Positions 1-11,040 of a stretch of 64,000 bases of DNA are shown here, in pieces. Below the pieces are notes generated by a model. It was not told where the DNA came from, did not search any database, and saw only the letters and a list, made by a program, of their open reading frames with translations. Source of the DNA: Parietaria judaica (taxonomy: Eukaryota > Streptophyta > Magnoliopsida > Rosales > Urticaceae); NCBI GenBank assembly GCA_954871525.1, contig OX940868.1:11088056-11152055 (forward strand), written 5' to 3'. The first letter of the stretch is position 1. Each line of letters opens with the position of its first letter. Position numbers and translations under genes: made by a program.

Positions 1-805
1 CCTCAGCTCTGCGCACGCCAACTGTTCGACGAAATTTCTCATTGAGTCAAACAGCCTTGTTCATACCCACCGCACCCAAGAGCGCTCTGATTGCGACCCT
101 CAACACCCAGGCAACTTTGTATAATGATGATGACCCTGTTTATGATGATATGATGAGGTGGAGTACGCCGAACCCGTGTACGTCGAAGCGTAGGACGCAA
201 AAACCGTTGATGACGAGCCCGTTTATGACGTGTATGATGATGCCTTTTATTATGACACCTTGTTTGTTGAGGACGTGTGTGAAAAAGTAAAGGTCGATGA
301 GGAGAATGTTGAGGGCAGTGGCGTATCTCTTGTTGTTTGGAAACCGTGTTCGGACCCGCCGGAAAGGGTTGAGATTGTTTTGGTGCCGAGCAAGGCCGAT
401 GGAAACGAGTCGAGCAAGCTTCGAATGAGAGTTTATCTCGTAGCTTCAATAAATGAGGAGACGAAAAAGTCCATGACAGTTTCGTTGTTGCTTTTAAACA
501 AGCTGCCGACACTAGCTTTCATGCTTGACAAGCCACGTGATGAACCGACCGAGAAACTAGCGAATATTCTCGACAATGAGCCGCCCGATAAATTGCTCAT
601 ACGTGTCAAACCCGTCTATCCTAACAAGCTCCCTAAGCCCCCCGATGACACACTTCCGAATTCGAGGACGAATTCTTTCCGACCTGGTGAGAATGATGCG
701 GGATTTAATGTGACCACATTCATCGCCTTGAAGATGACACAACCATTCACGTTCCCAAGCCTCACTATGAAGACCACCATCGACTTTAATATTTACAATA
801 TCTAG
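1..805 (+). pseudogene. Gypsy-type retrotransposon polyprotein remnant
   Basis: The sequence shows an acidic Asp/Tyr-rich stretch (about 115-290) broken by a frame change and a TAG near 195. An open frame from 230 to 805 follows, and its end reads NSRTNSFRPGENDAG. From memory, that ending resembles the C-terminus of plant Ty3/gypsy polyproteins, and the acidic stretch resembles the linker after gag. No reverse transcriptase, RNase H or integrase lies between them, so I infer a large internal deletion joining a gag-side segment to the polyprotein tail. The upstream end is outside the window. It is not a host gene; the exact retrotransposon family is uncertain. Confidence 0.5.
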
Positions 806-1290
806 TTCATGTATTCCTAGTTTCTATGTTCATGTATTTCTAAGTCCTAGTTCATGTACTCATTCCACTATAAATATGAGAATCTATGAATGCAATAGAG
901 AGATTTTGATGAATGAAAATTGAGACTTGACAGTTTCTCCCAAATCCGAGCGTCGTGAGCGAGCTCCGAGTTTGAAGCCCTTGACGCGGTATTCGTGCGC
1001 GAATCAACGGAGATTGGATGCCCCGAGTCTAACTATTCGTGCGCGAATCAATAGGCGAAGGAAGGTTCTTCGATCGGGTATTCGTGTATCGAATCAACGA
1101 TCAATATCATTTATCCAGTAACTTTATCTTTTTATTTTGGGTTCTTAGGTCGACCATCGATCTTTGTATTTTCCGCTGTATCAGCCTTGAAGTCGCCAAC
1201 AACTCGATCGATGTCACGATCTGGATACAACATGGTCCCTGGCACCAAGATGCATGGCTCTTGGTAAAAGTGACATGTTCGTCATGACCA
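806..1290 (+). mobile_element. Probable LTR or 3' region of the gypsy-like remnant
   Basis: Directly after the polyprotein tail comes AT-rich sequence with a repeated phrase (tagttcatgta), a TATA-like box TATAAATA at 869-876, and a GC-richer tail in which a motif containing ATTCGTG recurs three times (about 990-1090). This resembles the promoter and R/U5 part of a plant LTR. I could not fix the TG...CA ends and see no second LTR, so the boundaries are approximate. Confidence 0.4.
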
Positions 1291-2195
1291 AGTGATCACT
1301 AGCAATATGTATGTAACTATTTATAAGTTGTCTGGGACTAGTGGTTACTTATTGACTCAGTGAATTTAACCAGGTCGAGCTTAACCTTATGGCGCTAGCC
1401 TTGCTCTAAGTATCGTTCTAGTCCATTGCATCATGTTGCTTCTCGTGGAGAAAGAGACGGTAGATTTCAAGAGAAAGAAAGAGAGAATAAAGTAAGTGGA
1501 GAATGAGTGGGAATGTTGTTGTGTTTGTTTATACAAATTCAAACTTAGAAGAAGAAGAAAAAAAAAGATAAAGGTGTTTAAACCCAAATGAAGTAAAGGA
1601 TAAACAAAATTCTTGAATGAATTTTTTTTTCCAAGGACTAAACCAAATAGTGGCAATATATTTATGATTGAACATTTTCTTGATTTTGTTTTTGATAAGT
1701 TTTTGAATTTTAAAATAAACCTAAGGTTCTTGTTTGAAAAAAAAAGTATTCAAAATATTGTACGAGAGAGCGGTGGCGGAACCCACAAAATAATTTTTTT
1801 AATTAAAATAAATAATAAACTAAATATATTTTATGAAATTATAAATACCAAAAACCTATGTGCAAATGCCTGTGTTAATCGGATGACATGGCAATGCCAC
1901 ATGATATTTTTAATTATTGCGTAGACGTTTGATAGTCCTGTGAACATTTGACTAAGAGACATTGGTAAAAATTAGACGGAAATTAATGTTAACCAATTTA
2001 TGAAGCGTTGTGTACTTGTGCCACTATTAAATGAGGTTGGACTTATTCGGGCGAAGTTGACCAAAGATTTCTTACTAATGCCGCGATTAATCTTATTATA
2101 TATATACACATATATCTTATATATATTTACACGGCAGAGAGTTGTCCTTATACCATTTTTATAGAATTAATGTGTCAATGGCGGAGCTGTACATA
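1291..2195. other. AT-rich intergenic sequence, no gene seen
   Basis: No convincing coding region. The part from 1850 to 2100 has phrases typical of decayed MITEs (a 'gacatggcaatgccacatg' run, then 'gtgccactattaaatg'), but I could not pair two termini. Confidence 0.4.
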
Positions 2196-2203
2196 TATTC
2201 TAA
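2196..2203. repeat. 8-bp target-site duplication, left (TATTCTAA)
   Basis: TATTCTAA lies immediately before the left inverted repeat. The identical octamer lies immediately after the right one at 6950-6957. Confidence 0.85.
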
Positions 2204-2399
2204 GGGGAACTTCAATAAATATGTCCGGTGGAATAAGTTTGAACGGAAAAGTACCCGTTTTTAATAAGTTACAAAAATATGCCCCAAATCAATTTTTAAC
2301 CCATACATTGGGTTAACTTAACCCTCCCTCCTTTCTTCTCTCTTTCCTTCTTTCTCTCTCTCCTCCCGGTCTCGTTCTCACCCCGCCCAAAACGACGGC

Positions 2400-2838
2400 G
2401 CCGGAGTGACCATCGACGCCAGCCTCACCTTCGAGAGCAACAACCTCCGGCGAGCCTACGTGGCGCTCCAGGCCTGGAAGCTCGCCATCTTCTCCGACCC
2501 GCAGAACTTCACCGCCACGTGGCCGGGGTGGACCTGAACCACGCCGACATGGCCGGGTACCTGCCGCCGGAGCTGGGGCTGCTCTCGGACCTGGCGCTCT
2601 TCCACGTGAACTCGAACCGATTCTGCGGCGTGGTGCCGGAGTCGTTCCGGCGAATGAGGCTGCTCCACGAGCTCGACCTCAGCAACAACCGCTTCGTCGG
2701 GAAGTTCCCCTCCGTCGTGCTCTCGCTGTCGTCGCTCAAGTATCTTGATCTGAGGTTCAACGAGTTCGAGGGCTCGCTGCCATCGAAGCTCTTCGATAAG
2801 GACCTTGACGCCATCTTCGTCAATGATAATCGCTTCAG
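2400..2838 (+). pseudogene. Captured fragment of an LRR-extensin (LRX/PEX) gene
   Basis: The first frame reads VTIDASLTFESNNLRRAYVA... up to NFTATW. The second frame, from 2519, reads AGVDLNHADMAGYLPPELG... through NSNRFCGVVP, LHELDLSNNRF and LKYLDLRFNEFEGSLPSK to NDNRF. This is the conserved N-terminal leucine-rich-repeat domain of LRX/PEX cell-wall proteins. About 25-30 residues that normally join FTATW to AGVDLNHAD (the Cys-containing part) are missing, and the junction changes frame, so the first frame stops at a TGA. The Ser-Pro extensin tail is absent. A splice-donor-like GTACGT follows at 2839. It is a captured, disabled fragment; whether it is transcribed is unknown. Confidence 0.85.
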
Positions 2839-3016
2839 GTACGTATAAACTATAATGCAATGCTGTTTTATATATATGTACGTAAACAAGATTAACTGTA
2901 TAAAACCCGTTTAGTTGTGATTCGAGAGTATGAACTCTACATGTTTGATAAAAGACCTGAACCATATAGTTTGATTGGTTGTGGAATTTTGATCAATCTT
3001 CTTCCTTTGATTGCAG

Positions 3017-3245
3017 TAGTCGACGGCGGTGATGAAGGTGTTCCACGGCAGCAGGAAGCCCAGCCCCAGCGTGAAGTAGATCAGGTACACCAGCTGGAAC
3101 GAGTCCTTCGGGATCTTCGTCGCCGGAGATTCCGCCGGAGGGAGGAGTGGCTCGGCGTCGGATTGACCCAACGGAGTAGAGATTGGCGGGTTTTGTTCGG
3201 ATTTGGAGTTGGGTTTTTGGGGCTTCTGGAATTGGATGGACGATG
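3017..3245 (-). pseudogene. Captured first-exon fragment of an equilibrative nucleoside transporter
   Basis: Read on the minus strand, the frame gives a Ser/Pro/Gln-rich lead, then DAEPLLPPAESPATKIPKDS, then FQLVYLIYFTLGLGFLLPWN and TFITAVDY. The last part is the cytosolic lead and first membrane helix of plant ENT (SLC29-like) transporters, which carry nucleosides across membranes. The real protein has about 11 helices, so only its start is here. It lies opposite to the extensin fragment, so a plus-strand transcript of the element would carry it as antisense. The plus-strand border at 3011-3016 (TTGCAG) looks like a splice acceptor. Confidence 0.8.
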
Positions 3246-3439
3246 AACTATCAGATTGAGATTTTTTATTTTTATTTTTATTTTTTGCAATTATTGTTTG
3301 ATGGCAAATGGCAATGGTGGTGGGTGAGTGGGTTTTTTTTTTAATAAAAATATTTTTTAATATATTTGATGCACATGCTATAAATAATTCAATACTAGTC
3401 GTGAATCGTGTCTTCACCATTCCTAGCATCGATGTAACA

Positions 3440-5605
3440 GAATTTAATTGCCCGAGTATAAATTTTTTTTTAAGTTTGAAAAATTAAATTTATTTCGTGT
3501 TTTTTGTGAATAAATAAGGTTAATAAATGTTGTCTCCCAATACCAAAACTATGTAAATGGATTTTCAAACGGTGTGCCTAAATGATATCCCGTAAAATTG
3601 CATAGGAAAAACTCGTATACAATTTTGCGTAATAAAAGTTAGTTACACAGTTTGAAATTCGCTTTACACAGTTTTGGTCTTACGGGTTAATAGTTTTTTG
3701 TCCCTATTTATTACGAAATAAATTTAATCTTTAAGGGTGAAAAAAAAAATGTACAGTTTGAAAATCGGTTTAACAGTTTCCTCCTAGAGGGTGAACAATT
3801 TTTCGTATACAATTTTGCGTAATAAAAGTTAGTTACACAGTTTGAAATTCGCTTTGCACAGTTTTGGTCTTGAGTGTTAACAGTTTTTTGTCCCTGTTTA
3901 TTACGAAATAAATTTAAACCTTAGGGGTAAAAAAAAATGTACAGTTTGAAAATCGCTTTACACAGTTTCCCACTAGAGGGTGAACAATTTTTCGTACACA
4001 ATTTTGCGTAATAAAAGTTAGTTACACAGTTTGAAATTCGCTTTACACAGTTTTGGTCTTGAGGGTTAACAGTTTTTTGTCCCTGTTTATTACGAAATAA
4101 ATTTAATCTTTAAGGGTGAAAAAAAAAATGTACAGTTTGAAAATCGGTTTAACAGTTTCCTCCTAGAGGGTGAACAATTTTTCGTATACAATTTTGCGTA
4201 ATAAAAGTTAGTTACACAGTTTGAAATTCGCTTTGCACAGTTTTGGTCTTGAGGGTTAACAGTTTTTTGTCCATGTTTATTACGAAATAAATTTAATCCT
4301 TAAGGGTAAAAAAAAATGTTCAGTTTGAAAATCGCTTTACACAGTTTCCCACTAGAGGGTGAACAATTTTTCGTACACAATTTTGCGTGAACCACATTAG
4401 AAACTGTGTAAAGCGATGTTCAAACTGTACATTTTTTTTTTACCCTTAAGGATTAAATTTATTTCGTAATAAACAGGGACAAAAAACTGTTAACCCTCAA
4501 GACCAAAACTGTGCAAAGCGAATTTCAAACTGTGTAACTAACTTTTATCACGCAATATTGTATACGAAAAATTGTTCACCCTCTAGTGGGAAACTGTGTA
4601 AAGCGATTTTCAAACTATACATTTTTTTTTTACCCTTAAAGATTAAATTTATTTCGTAATAAACAGGGACAAAAAACGGTTAACCCTCAATACCAAAACT
4701 GTGCAAACTAAATTTCAAACTGTGTGACTAAATTTTATCACGCAAAATTGTATACGAAAAATTGTTCACCCTCTAGTGGGAAACTGTGTAAAGCGATTTT
4801 CAAACTGTACATTTTTTTTACCCTTAAGGATTAAATTTATTTCGTAATAAACAGGGACAAAAAACTGTTAACCCTCAAGACCAAAACTGTGCAAAGCGAA
4901 TTTCAAACTGTGTAACTAAATTTTATCACGCAAAATTGTATACGAAAAATTGTTCACCCTTTAGTGGGAAACTGTGTAAAGCGATTTTCAAACTGTACAT
5001 TTTTTTTTACCCTTAAAGATTAAATTTATTTCGTAATAAACAGGGACAAAAAACTGTTAACCCTCAAGACCAAATCTGTGCAAACTAAATTTCAAACTGT
5101 GTGACTAAATTTTATCACGCAAAATTGTATACGAAAAATTGTTCACCCTTTAGTGGGAAACTGTGTAAAGCGATTTTCAAACTGTACATTTTTTTTACCC
5201 TTAAGGATTAAATTTATTTCGTAATAAACAGGGACAAAAAATTGTTAACCCTCAAGACCAAAACTGTGCAAAGCGAATTTCAAAATGTGTAACTAACTTT
5301 TATCACGCAATATTGTATACGAAAAATTGTTCACCCTCTAGTGGGAAACTGTGTAAAGCGATTTTCAAACTGTGCATTTTTTTTTACCCTTAAAGATTAA
5401 ATTTATTTCGTAATAAACAGGGATAAAAAACTGTTAACCCTCAAGACCAAAACTGTGCAAACTAAATTTCAAACTGTGTGACTAAATTTTATCACGCAAA
5501 ATTGTATACGAAAAATTGTTCACCCTCTAGTGGGAAACTGTGTAAAGCGATTTTCAAACTGTACATTTTTTTTTTACCCTTAAGGATTTTCAAACTGTAC
5601 GAAAA
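3440..5605. repeat. Foldback array of ~190-bp tandem units in opposing arms
   Basis: The left arm (about 3600-4388) holds about four direct copies of a ~190-bp unit; AATTTTGCG recurs at 3621, 3812, 4000, 4190 and 4379. A short unique spacer (about 4389-4401) follows. The right arm (about 4402-5590) holds about six copies of the same unit in reverse orientation. Each unit is itself two related halves, both starting ACAGTTTGAAA and running into CGCTTTACACAGTTT. A decayed reverse copy lies at 3540-3580. The layout is that of Foldback/FARE-type elements, nested in or part of the Pack-MULE. A transcript through it could form a hairpin with arms of about 800 bp. Confidence 0.85.
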
Positions 5606-6035
5606 ATTTAGTCAGCACTGCTTTCAGCCACTCGTTTATTGTTACATAGATTATCTGCTTTTTATTTCATCTGTTTTCTGATTTTTTTTATATGGGCACT
5701 CAAGTGAATTTTAATGTCGTTTATGACTTAAACGTTGTATAATAGTAGTGATATAACAAGTAATGATGAAGGAAGGTGGCTCGAATAATATACTTGATCA
5801 GCTACTTGTAAAAAAATAAAAATAGTATAACGTTGGCCATGTTCTGCACTTTATTATGCAATAATAAGCTCTAATTTTGGCTCATAAAAACAAATTAAAC
5901 TTGTTTCTTTAAATGCTTATTAAAAGTTTTAAACCCCTACTGTAACAAATTACAACGACTTATATTTTGCCAATAGCAATATGTCTCTTTGATAAAGGGC
6001 CAGTCTGAATAAGTTTTACGGTTATTAATGCCGAC
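5606..6035. other. Pack-MULE interior, no recognisable content
   Basis: AT-rich sequence between the foldback array and the third captured piece. I see no repeat or coding signal here. Confidence 0.4.
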
Positions 6036-6389
6036 ATGACATTTCTAACGGAAATTGCGTCGAACACTTGGCATGCGATTACAACGTTTAAATTCGATTC
6101 CAACATCAATGGCCGCCCCGTTCTGCACCCCAAAAATTCCAACCGTCTCGAGAGCCGTACCTCGCTGAAGAAGGCTTTGCCGGAGGCTCCGTCGCCGAGA
6201 CAACCGGCGGTGAAGCGAGGGAAGGATGCGAACGATGTGAACTCCAGCAGCGACAAGGCTTTGGTTCCGCGGTCGTTGGTGAGCACGGTGAAGAAGTCGA
6301 AGGTTTGGCTAACCTCCGTCGAGCACGGCGACCGTGAGGAAGTAGAGAGAGAGAGGGAGCGTGATGCAGACTTGCTCGAGCATATTTGA
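6036..6389 (+). pseudogene. Third possible captured coding piece, unidentified
   Basis: An open plus frame of 117 codons with a basic, Ser/Pro-rich composition, containing NGRPVLHPKNSNRLESR, KALPEAPSPRQPAVKRGKD, VNSSSDKALVPRSLVSTVKK and an acidic Glu-Arg tail. It is far more GC-rich than its surroundings, like the two recognised captured fragments, which is why I think it is a captured exon. I do not recognise the parent gene. Minus-strand frames over the same bases are also open, so the strand is uncertain. Confidence 0.35.
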
Positions 6390-6949
6390 CACTCAACTGG
6401 GATGGTCGGTGGGCGACGGAGGATAGTGCGATGGTGGCCAGGTCGGAGATCATACAGAGGTTAGGGTTCAGATAAAAAAAAACGACTTGAACTACTATTC
6501 ATCGCATATAATACGGAGATTTACATGGACACTGTCGTCGGCGACGGAGACGTTCGCCGGAGAAAGAATCAGTGACTGAGAGATAGAGATGAGAGGGAAC
6601 TCTGAAACTGAGCAAGGACCGCGCCGGTGGCTGCGCCGTGGTCTTCGCCGCTCTCGATCTGCACGCCTAGGTCGGAGCTCTCAGGCCATCTTCGCTGGAG
6701 GGTGTGAGAAGTTGCCGGAGAATCTCTATGTCCGAAGAGAGAGAGAGAGAGCTCTTGATTTGTTGCAGAGAAAGAGAAGAAAAGAGGAGAGGAGAGGAGA
6801 GTGAGGGAAACAGAGACTGAAAAGGGGATGGGTTAGTTAACCCAATGCTTGAGTTAAAAGTGAGTTTGAGGCATATTTTTGTAACTTATTAAAAACGGGT
6901 ACTTTTCCGTTCAAACTTATTCCACCGGGCATATTTATTGAAGTTCCCC

Positions 6950-6957
6950 TATTCTAA
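6950..6957. repeat. 8-bp target-site duplication, right (TATTCTAA)
   Basis: Exact match to the octamer at 2196-2203, directly after the right inverted repeat. Confidence 0.85.
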
Positions 6958-7087
6958 TATATATAGATCAACCATGATAATCATGCTCTACGAATATGGG
7001 CCGATAATAGTTATATATATATTAGTTATATATATAATCATACATTTTTTAGAAGTCATACGTCATTGGAGCTGCATTTCTTATTAA

Positions 7088-8669
7088 GACGTAATATTGG
7101 CAAAAGTAGCTAATTTATTGAGTTTGTATCAATTATATAGCTAATGCGATTTAATGTTGGCAGTAGTATCTAAAGTTTGTTAATCGTATTCTATACAAAT
7201 TTTCATCCACTTCTTGTTAACACCGTCATTCAAACGGTGATGTGGCACTGTTGACCGCCACATGGACAGCCACGTGGCACGCTATGTCATTTTTAAAAAA
7301 TTATTATTTTTTATTCAATTCATTTTATTTAATTACTTAGTTTATTTAATTACTTATTTATAAAGTGTGGGTCTCATTCATTAATGTCATGCTATAAGAA
7401 ACATAGTTATAGCTCGGTTTGAATTTTTTTTGCAGGTTTTGGTTCACTTTTTTCGGTACAGGATCGAGTTGAATTTTTCCATCTGGGTTCGTTTTAACTT
7501 TTTTCGTCCAGTTTCTCCTTGATTTTTTTTTTATCCAGGTTCGGTTAGACTCAATTTGACTTTTCTTGCCGGAGCTCTTATTAACTTTTCCTGTTTGGAC
7601 TCGGGTTGAATTTTTATGGATGATCGGCTTGAATTTTTTCCTATAAGGTAATGGGAAATTTAACTCCATTGTAATGCATATAATATTTTTGAAACTACTT
7701 TTTCTTGGTCATTATCAATTTTAGAGTTTGTGGTAATGGATTGGTAATACTATTATATTATTCTTAGTTTTAAATTTTTTAAACTTTACTCTTTCAAACA
7801 AAAAAAAAGTCATTGAATTATGAAATAAATAAGTCTCTAGATTAATCAAAATAATACAAGGATAGTTAAAAAAATTAATATTCCCGTTAAGATAAAATAT
7901 AATATATTCACCTGAATCCGTCCTTAAATAATCAACCTTACCCGGATGGAAAAAGTCAATTTGAGCTTGAACTAAAAAAGTCAATGAATCCGGACCTAAA
8001 AAAGTTAAACCAAGCTTGGTAATAAAAAGTCAAACCGAGCACGACATAAACAAGCTAACTCGACCCCAAAACTCAACCCTGTCCCGATCCAAAAAATTCA
8101 ACCCGAGTCCTCCAAAAAAAAAAAATCTACCCCAAGGCCGGCTCGGAAAAATCACACATGAAAATCGAGAAGAACATATCACTTATTAACATATATATTT
8201 CCTATTTAAATAATTATGCATTTTATATGGCATGATATATAAGTGATTTGTGGTGTAGTTATGTTGTCATCGGCATATGATCAAATTTTTCTACGAGCAA
8301 AAAAATTCTCCTCTGCTTAGGACACGTGGCAACGTAGCAGAAAAGAGAGTGAGGAGACTAGTGGCGGCGTGAGATAGGAAAGAGAATAGTAGGACCTGCA
8401 CTTTTTAAATATAATAAATAAACTATATAAATTAAAACAATTAATTTAGAAAAATTGAAAAAAAAATGACGTGGCGTGCCATGTGGTTGTCCATGTGTCG
8501 GTCAACGGTGCCACATCACCATTTGACTAACGATGTTAAAAATAAGTGGATGTAAATTTGTATTGAAAACGATTAACGAACTTTAGATACTATTGCCAAT
8601 ATTAAATCTCATAGGCTATATAACTTATACAAACACAATAAGTTAGCCATTTTTTCCCAATAAAACCCC
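7088..8669. mobile_element. Non-autonomous Mutator-like element with ~215-bp inverted repeats
   Basis: The region 7088-7300 matches the reverse complement of about 8460-8669, including the shared phrase 'ggtgatgtggcac'. The 9-bp direct repeat TCTTATTAA flanks it at 7079-7087 and 8670-8678, as expected for Mutator-type insertion. The interior carries a second inverted arrangement: short degenerate phrases resembling 'ccgggttcgagttgaattttt' occur in one orientation at 7410-7640 and in the other at 7900-8130. The minus-strand frame at 7358-7669 (Lys/Asn-rich) follows from these repeats and is not a gene. No transposase is present. Length 1582 bp. Confidence 0.85.
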
Positions 8670-8678
8670 TCTTATTAA

Positions 8679-8963
8679 TAATGCTTAAAGAAATTCGAGC
8701 AAACATGACAATATCATGTTCAAGTAGTCCCGTGAATGTAAGAGGGCCGGATTAACCGGACCCTCTCTTTTTTTTTTTTCCTTTACCCGGAGCTCCGGAG
8801 CCGGATTAATCCGACCAAACGTGACAGTATCATGTTCAAGTTCAACCAATATAGCTAAAAACAATAATAATATTATATTTACATTTCGTGATCTTTGATG
8901 GACCCAACAATGACACACAGATGATAATCTCTGAAAAAATATATGCATGTTTAGCAAGCAGAC

Positions 8964-8999
<36 letters not shown>

Positions 9000-9197
9000 G
9001 ATAAATCTGAAAAGCATCTTCTAAATTTGATTTCATAAAAGTCTTGACTGTTTCAGAACACTCATTCGATCACCTCAACTAATTCCATAGATTGAGATAT
9101 TAGAGGATAAGTACAATCCGTCTTTGCTTGCCATGAAAAACATATTATTTTCTTTATTTTGAGACGCAACGACAACTTCTCTAAAGTATTTTGGTAT
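8679..9197. other. Intergenic sequence with an (AT)n run
   Basis: No gene seen. An approximate direct repeat ('aacatgacaatatcatgttcaag') occurs near 8703 and 8819, separated by GC-rich 'ccggattaaccgga' motifs. A TA dinucleotide run lies at about 8970-8993. Confidence 0.5.
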
Positions 9198-9743
9198 GGG
9201 TTATTATGGCAAAAGTACCCAAGTAATATGGAAATGTAGCGGCATAGAATTAAGTTAAATAAGAACGTGGCAATAGTACCCAAGTTCTGCTTTTTGAAAA
9301 AAAAAATATAGAATTCCATCCATGTTAAAGTTAGTTTTATTAACTTATTTGCTAAATATCATTTTTGTAAGATTTATCATTGCCCTTTCAGAGCTAAACG
9401 TCAGCTTCGGAGTTAGCAACGCCAAATTCGGAGAAAAATTGCACAACGTTCGTATTTTTTACAATGAGATAATTTTCAGATACTTAACATCCTTGTATAA
9501 TAAAAAGTAAAACTACAAAGTTATAAGTCTATCTCTTAGCTTTCCAATGATAGATTATTTGGATTCCGATAAAAAATAAGTAAGTTATGCCAAAAATACG
9601 AGTTAATGGAACTAACATCACATGGATGGAATTCTAAACATTTTCAAAAAGTGGAACTTGGGTACTATTGCCATAATTTTTTTAACTTAGCTCAATGCCG
9701 CTACATTTCCAAACTACTTGGGTACTTTTGCGTAGTATAACCC
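9198..9743. mobile_element. MITE with ~140-bp inverted repeats
   Basis: The region 9198-9335 is an imperfect reverse complement of about 9605-9743. Both ends read GGGTTAT...GCAAAAGTACCCAAGTA, then a shared 'ggaaatgtagcggcat' and 'gaattccatccatg'. The 546-bp length and absence of coding make it a MITE. I could not identify the target duplication, partly because the right flank is a TTA microsatellite. Confidence 0.75.
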
Positions 9744-9784
<41 letters not shown>

Positions 9785-9786
9785 TA
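9744..9786. repeat. (TTA)n microsatellite
   Basis: An uninterrupted run of TTA triplets directly abuts the right end of the MITE. Confidence 0.9.
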
Positions 9787-9838
9787 GCACAAAGCTGATA
9801 TATAACTAGTTTTCGTTGTACCTCGGTCATTAGCATCA

Positions 9839-10615
9839 TTGAGCATTAATATTATTCCCTCAAAGACGATGTTTAGAAACATGGCTTCAGATCATAAGAA
9901 GCTGGTCACAATATTCCTCGTAGTTTTGGGTACTTTTGCTCTTTTCTTCATCTTCTTTTCAAATAGAGGCATCCCCGTTTCTTTCAGAAACGTACGTCAA
10001 AATCACATCACTGTTTTCAACCATCTCCCTCTTGGGTCCATAAAAGAAGACATCGTCGGAAACATTGCAAGGAAGTTGATCCGTGTTGTCCCACTCAGGA
10101 GCGCTTCGGAAGCTGAGAAGATTTCTGGGCTTCTGGAGGTTGACCCGCATCGCCTTATGTCCATATTGGGGAGTGCCGTCCGCTTCTTCGATGCTCGTTG
10201 CGAGGTTCGCGTCTTCACAACATGGATATCTCCGGCAGAGATGTTCAGCAGGAAAGGATTCCTGGCCGTGGAGAGTCTCTTCAAGGCTCACCCCAAAGGG
10301 TGTCTGATAATACTGTCGAGGACCATGGACAGCGTCGAAGGCCGACAGATCTTGAAACCGCTCCTCGATCGCGGACACAGAGTGATAACGGTTGCGCCGG
10401 AGTTGTCCTATTTGGTTAATGGAACTCCGGCGGAGACTTTGTTGGAGGATTTGAAAATGGGAAGGAAAGAACCCATCAAGATTTGGCTGGTTCGAAACTT
10501 GTACAATTTGATTAGGCTGGTTGTTGGTTGTTTAGTCCACAATGATACTTTTATTGAATTATTTCGCCTGAACATAAGTGATGAAAAGAAAATAAAAAGT
10601 TTGATCGCGACATGA
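9839..10615 (+). pseudogene. Truncated alpha-1,4-glycosyltransferase-like gene (GT32 family)
   Basis: The 258-codon frame starts with a short cytosolic lead and one hydrophobic helix (about residues 22-40), as in type II Golgi enzymes. The core contains CEVRVFTTWISPAEMFSRKG, FLAVESLFKAHPKGCLIILS and RTMDS...LKPLLDRGHRVI, then NLYNLIRLV. These match the N-terminal half of plant 'lactosylceramide 4-alpha-galactosyltransferase'-like proteins. In that family the next segment carries the catalytic DxD motif (YKYGG-YLDTD-like). Here the match stops at NLIRLV and about 30 unrelated residues lead to a TGA. The catalytic centre and C-terminal domain are missing, so the product should be inactive. The last codons and the stop lie inside the MITE starting at 10599. 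The methionine at residue 1 or 11 could be the start. Confidence 0.75.
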
Positions 10616-11040
10616 GTCCCCAACATTAAAATAGCCGCAAATCCATTTAATAGCGGTAAAAGTATCAAAAGATGAGTTTCGTGTATATTAAACTGATGGT
10701 TGTTAGTCAAACGTCCCACATGGTAGTCATATATCCATGTGGCATCGCCACATCATCTGATGTTCACATGGCATTTTAATATATTTTTAAAATTTAATAT
10801 TTATTTTAGTTTTAAAAAATTATTTTTTATTTGTAAGTCCCACCACGTGGAAATTTTTACTTTAAAATTGATGCGACAATGCCACGTGGATGTTTGACTG
10901 CCATGTGAGACGTTTGACTAACATTTGTCAATTATATATGGACGGAACCCATCTTTTAGTACCTTTACCGTTATTATATGGATTTGGGGCCATGCCGCCC
11001 CAATCAAACTTAAATTAGGGACTTATGCCGCAATTAACTC
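10599..11040. mobile_element. Mutator-type MITE at the 3' end of the GT32 pseudogene
   Basis: The left end starts GTTTGATCGCGACATGAGTC. The reverse complement of the right end starts GAGTTAATTGCGGCATAAGT. The similarity continues for about 180 bp ('gtcaaacgtcccacatggtagtca' phrase and its partner near 10910). The 10-bp run AAAATAAAAA flanks it at 10589-10598 and 11041-11050, consistent with a 9-10-bp duplication. No coding. Length 442 bp. Confidence 0.8.

Larger units (their letters stand above)
2204..6949. mobile_element. Pack-MULE carrying pieces of at least two host genes
   Basis: The ends form an inverted repeat of about 125 bp: 2204-2330 matches the reverse complement of 6822-6949 with few mismatches, starting GGGGAACTTCAATAAATATG. 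Perfect 8-bp duplications flank it. The inside lacks a transposase but holds recognisable fragments of unrelated host genes: a leucine-rich-repeat extensin piece (plus), a nucleoside transporter piece (minus) and an unidentified coding piece near the right end. Long inverted repeats, G-rich tips and captured gene pieces are the marks of Pack-MULEs. MULEs usually make 9-bp duplications and hATs 8-bp ones, so the superfamily is likely but not proven. Length 4746 bp. Confidence 0.85.

Noticed and set aside
6589..6804. 71-codon plus frame rich in Arg/Glu near the right end of the Pack-MULE
   Set aside because: It lies in the GA-rich subterminal part of the element next to the inverted repeat, and the left end has the matching CT-rich sequence; composition alone explains it.
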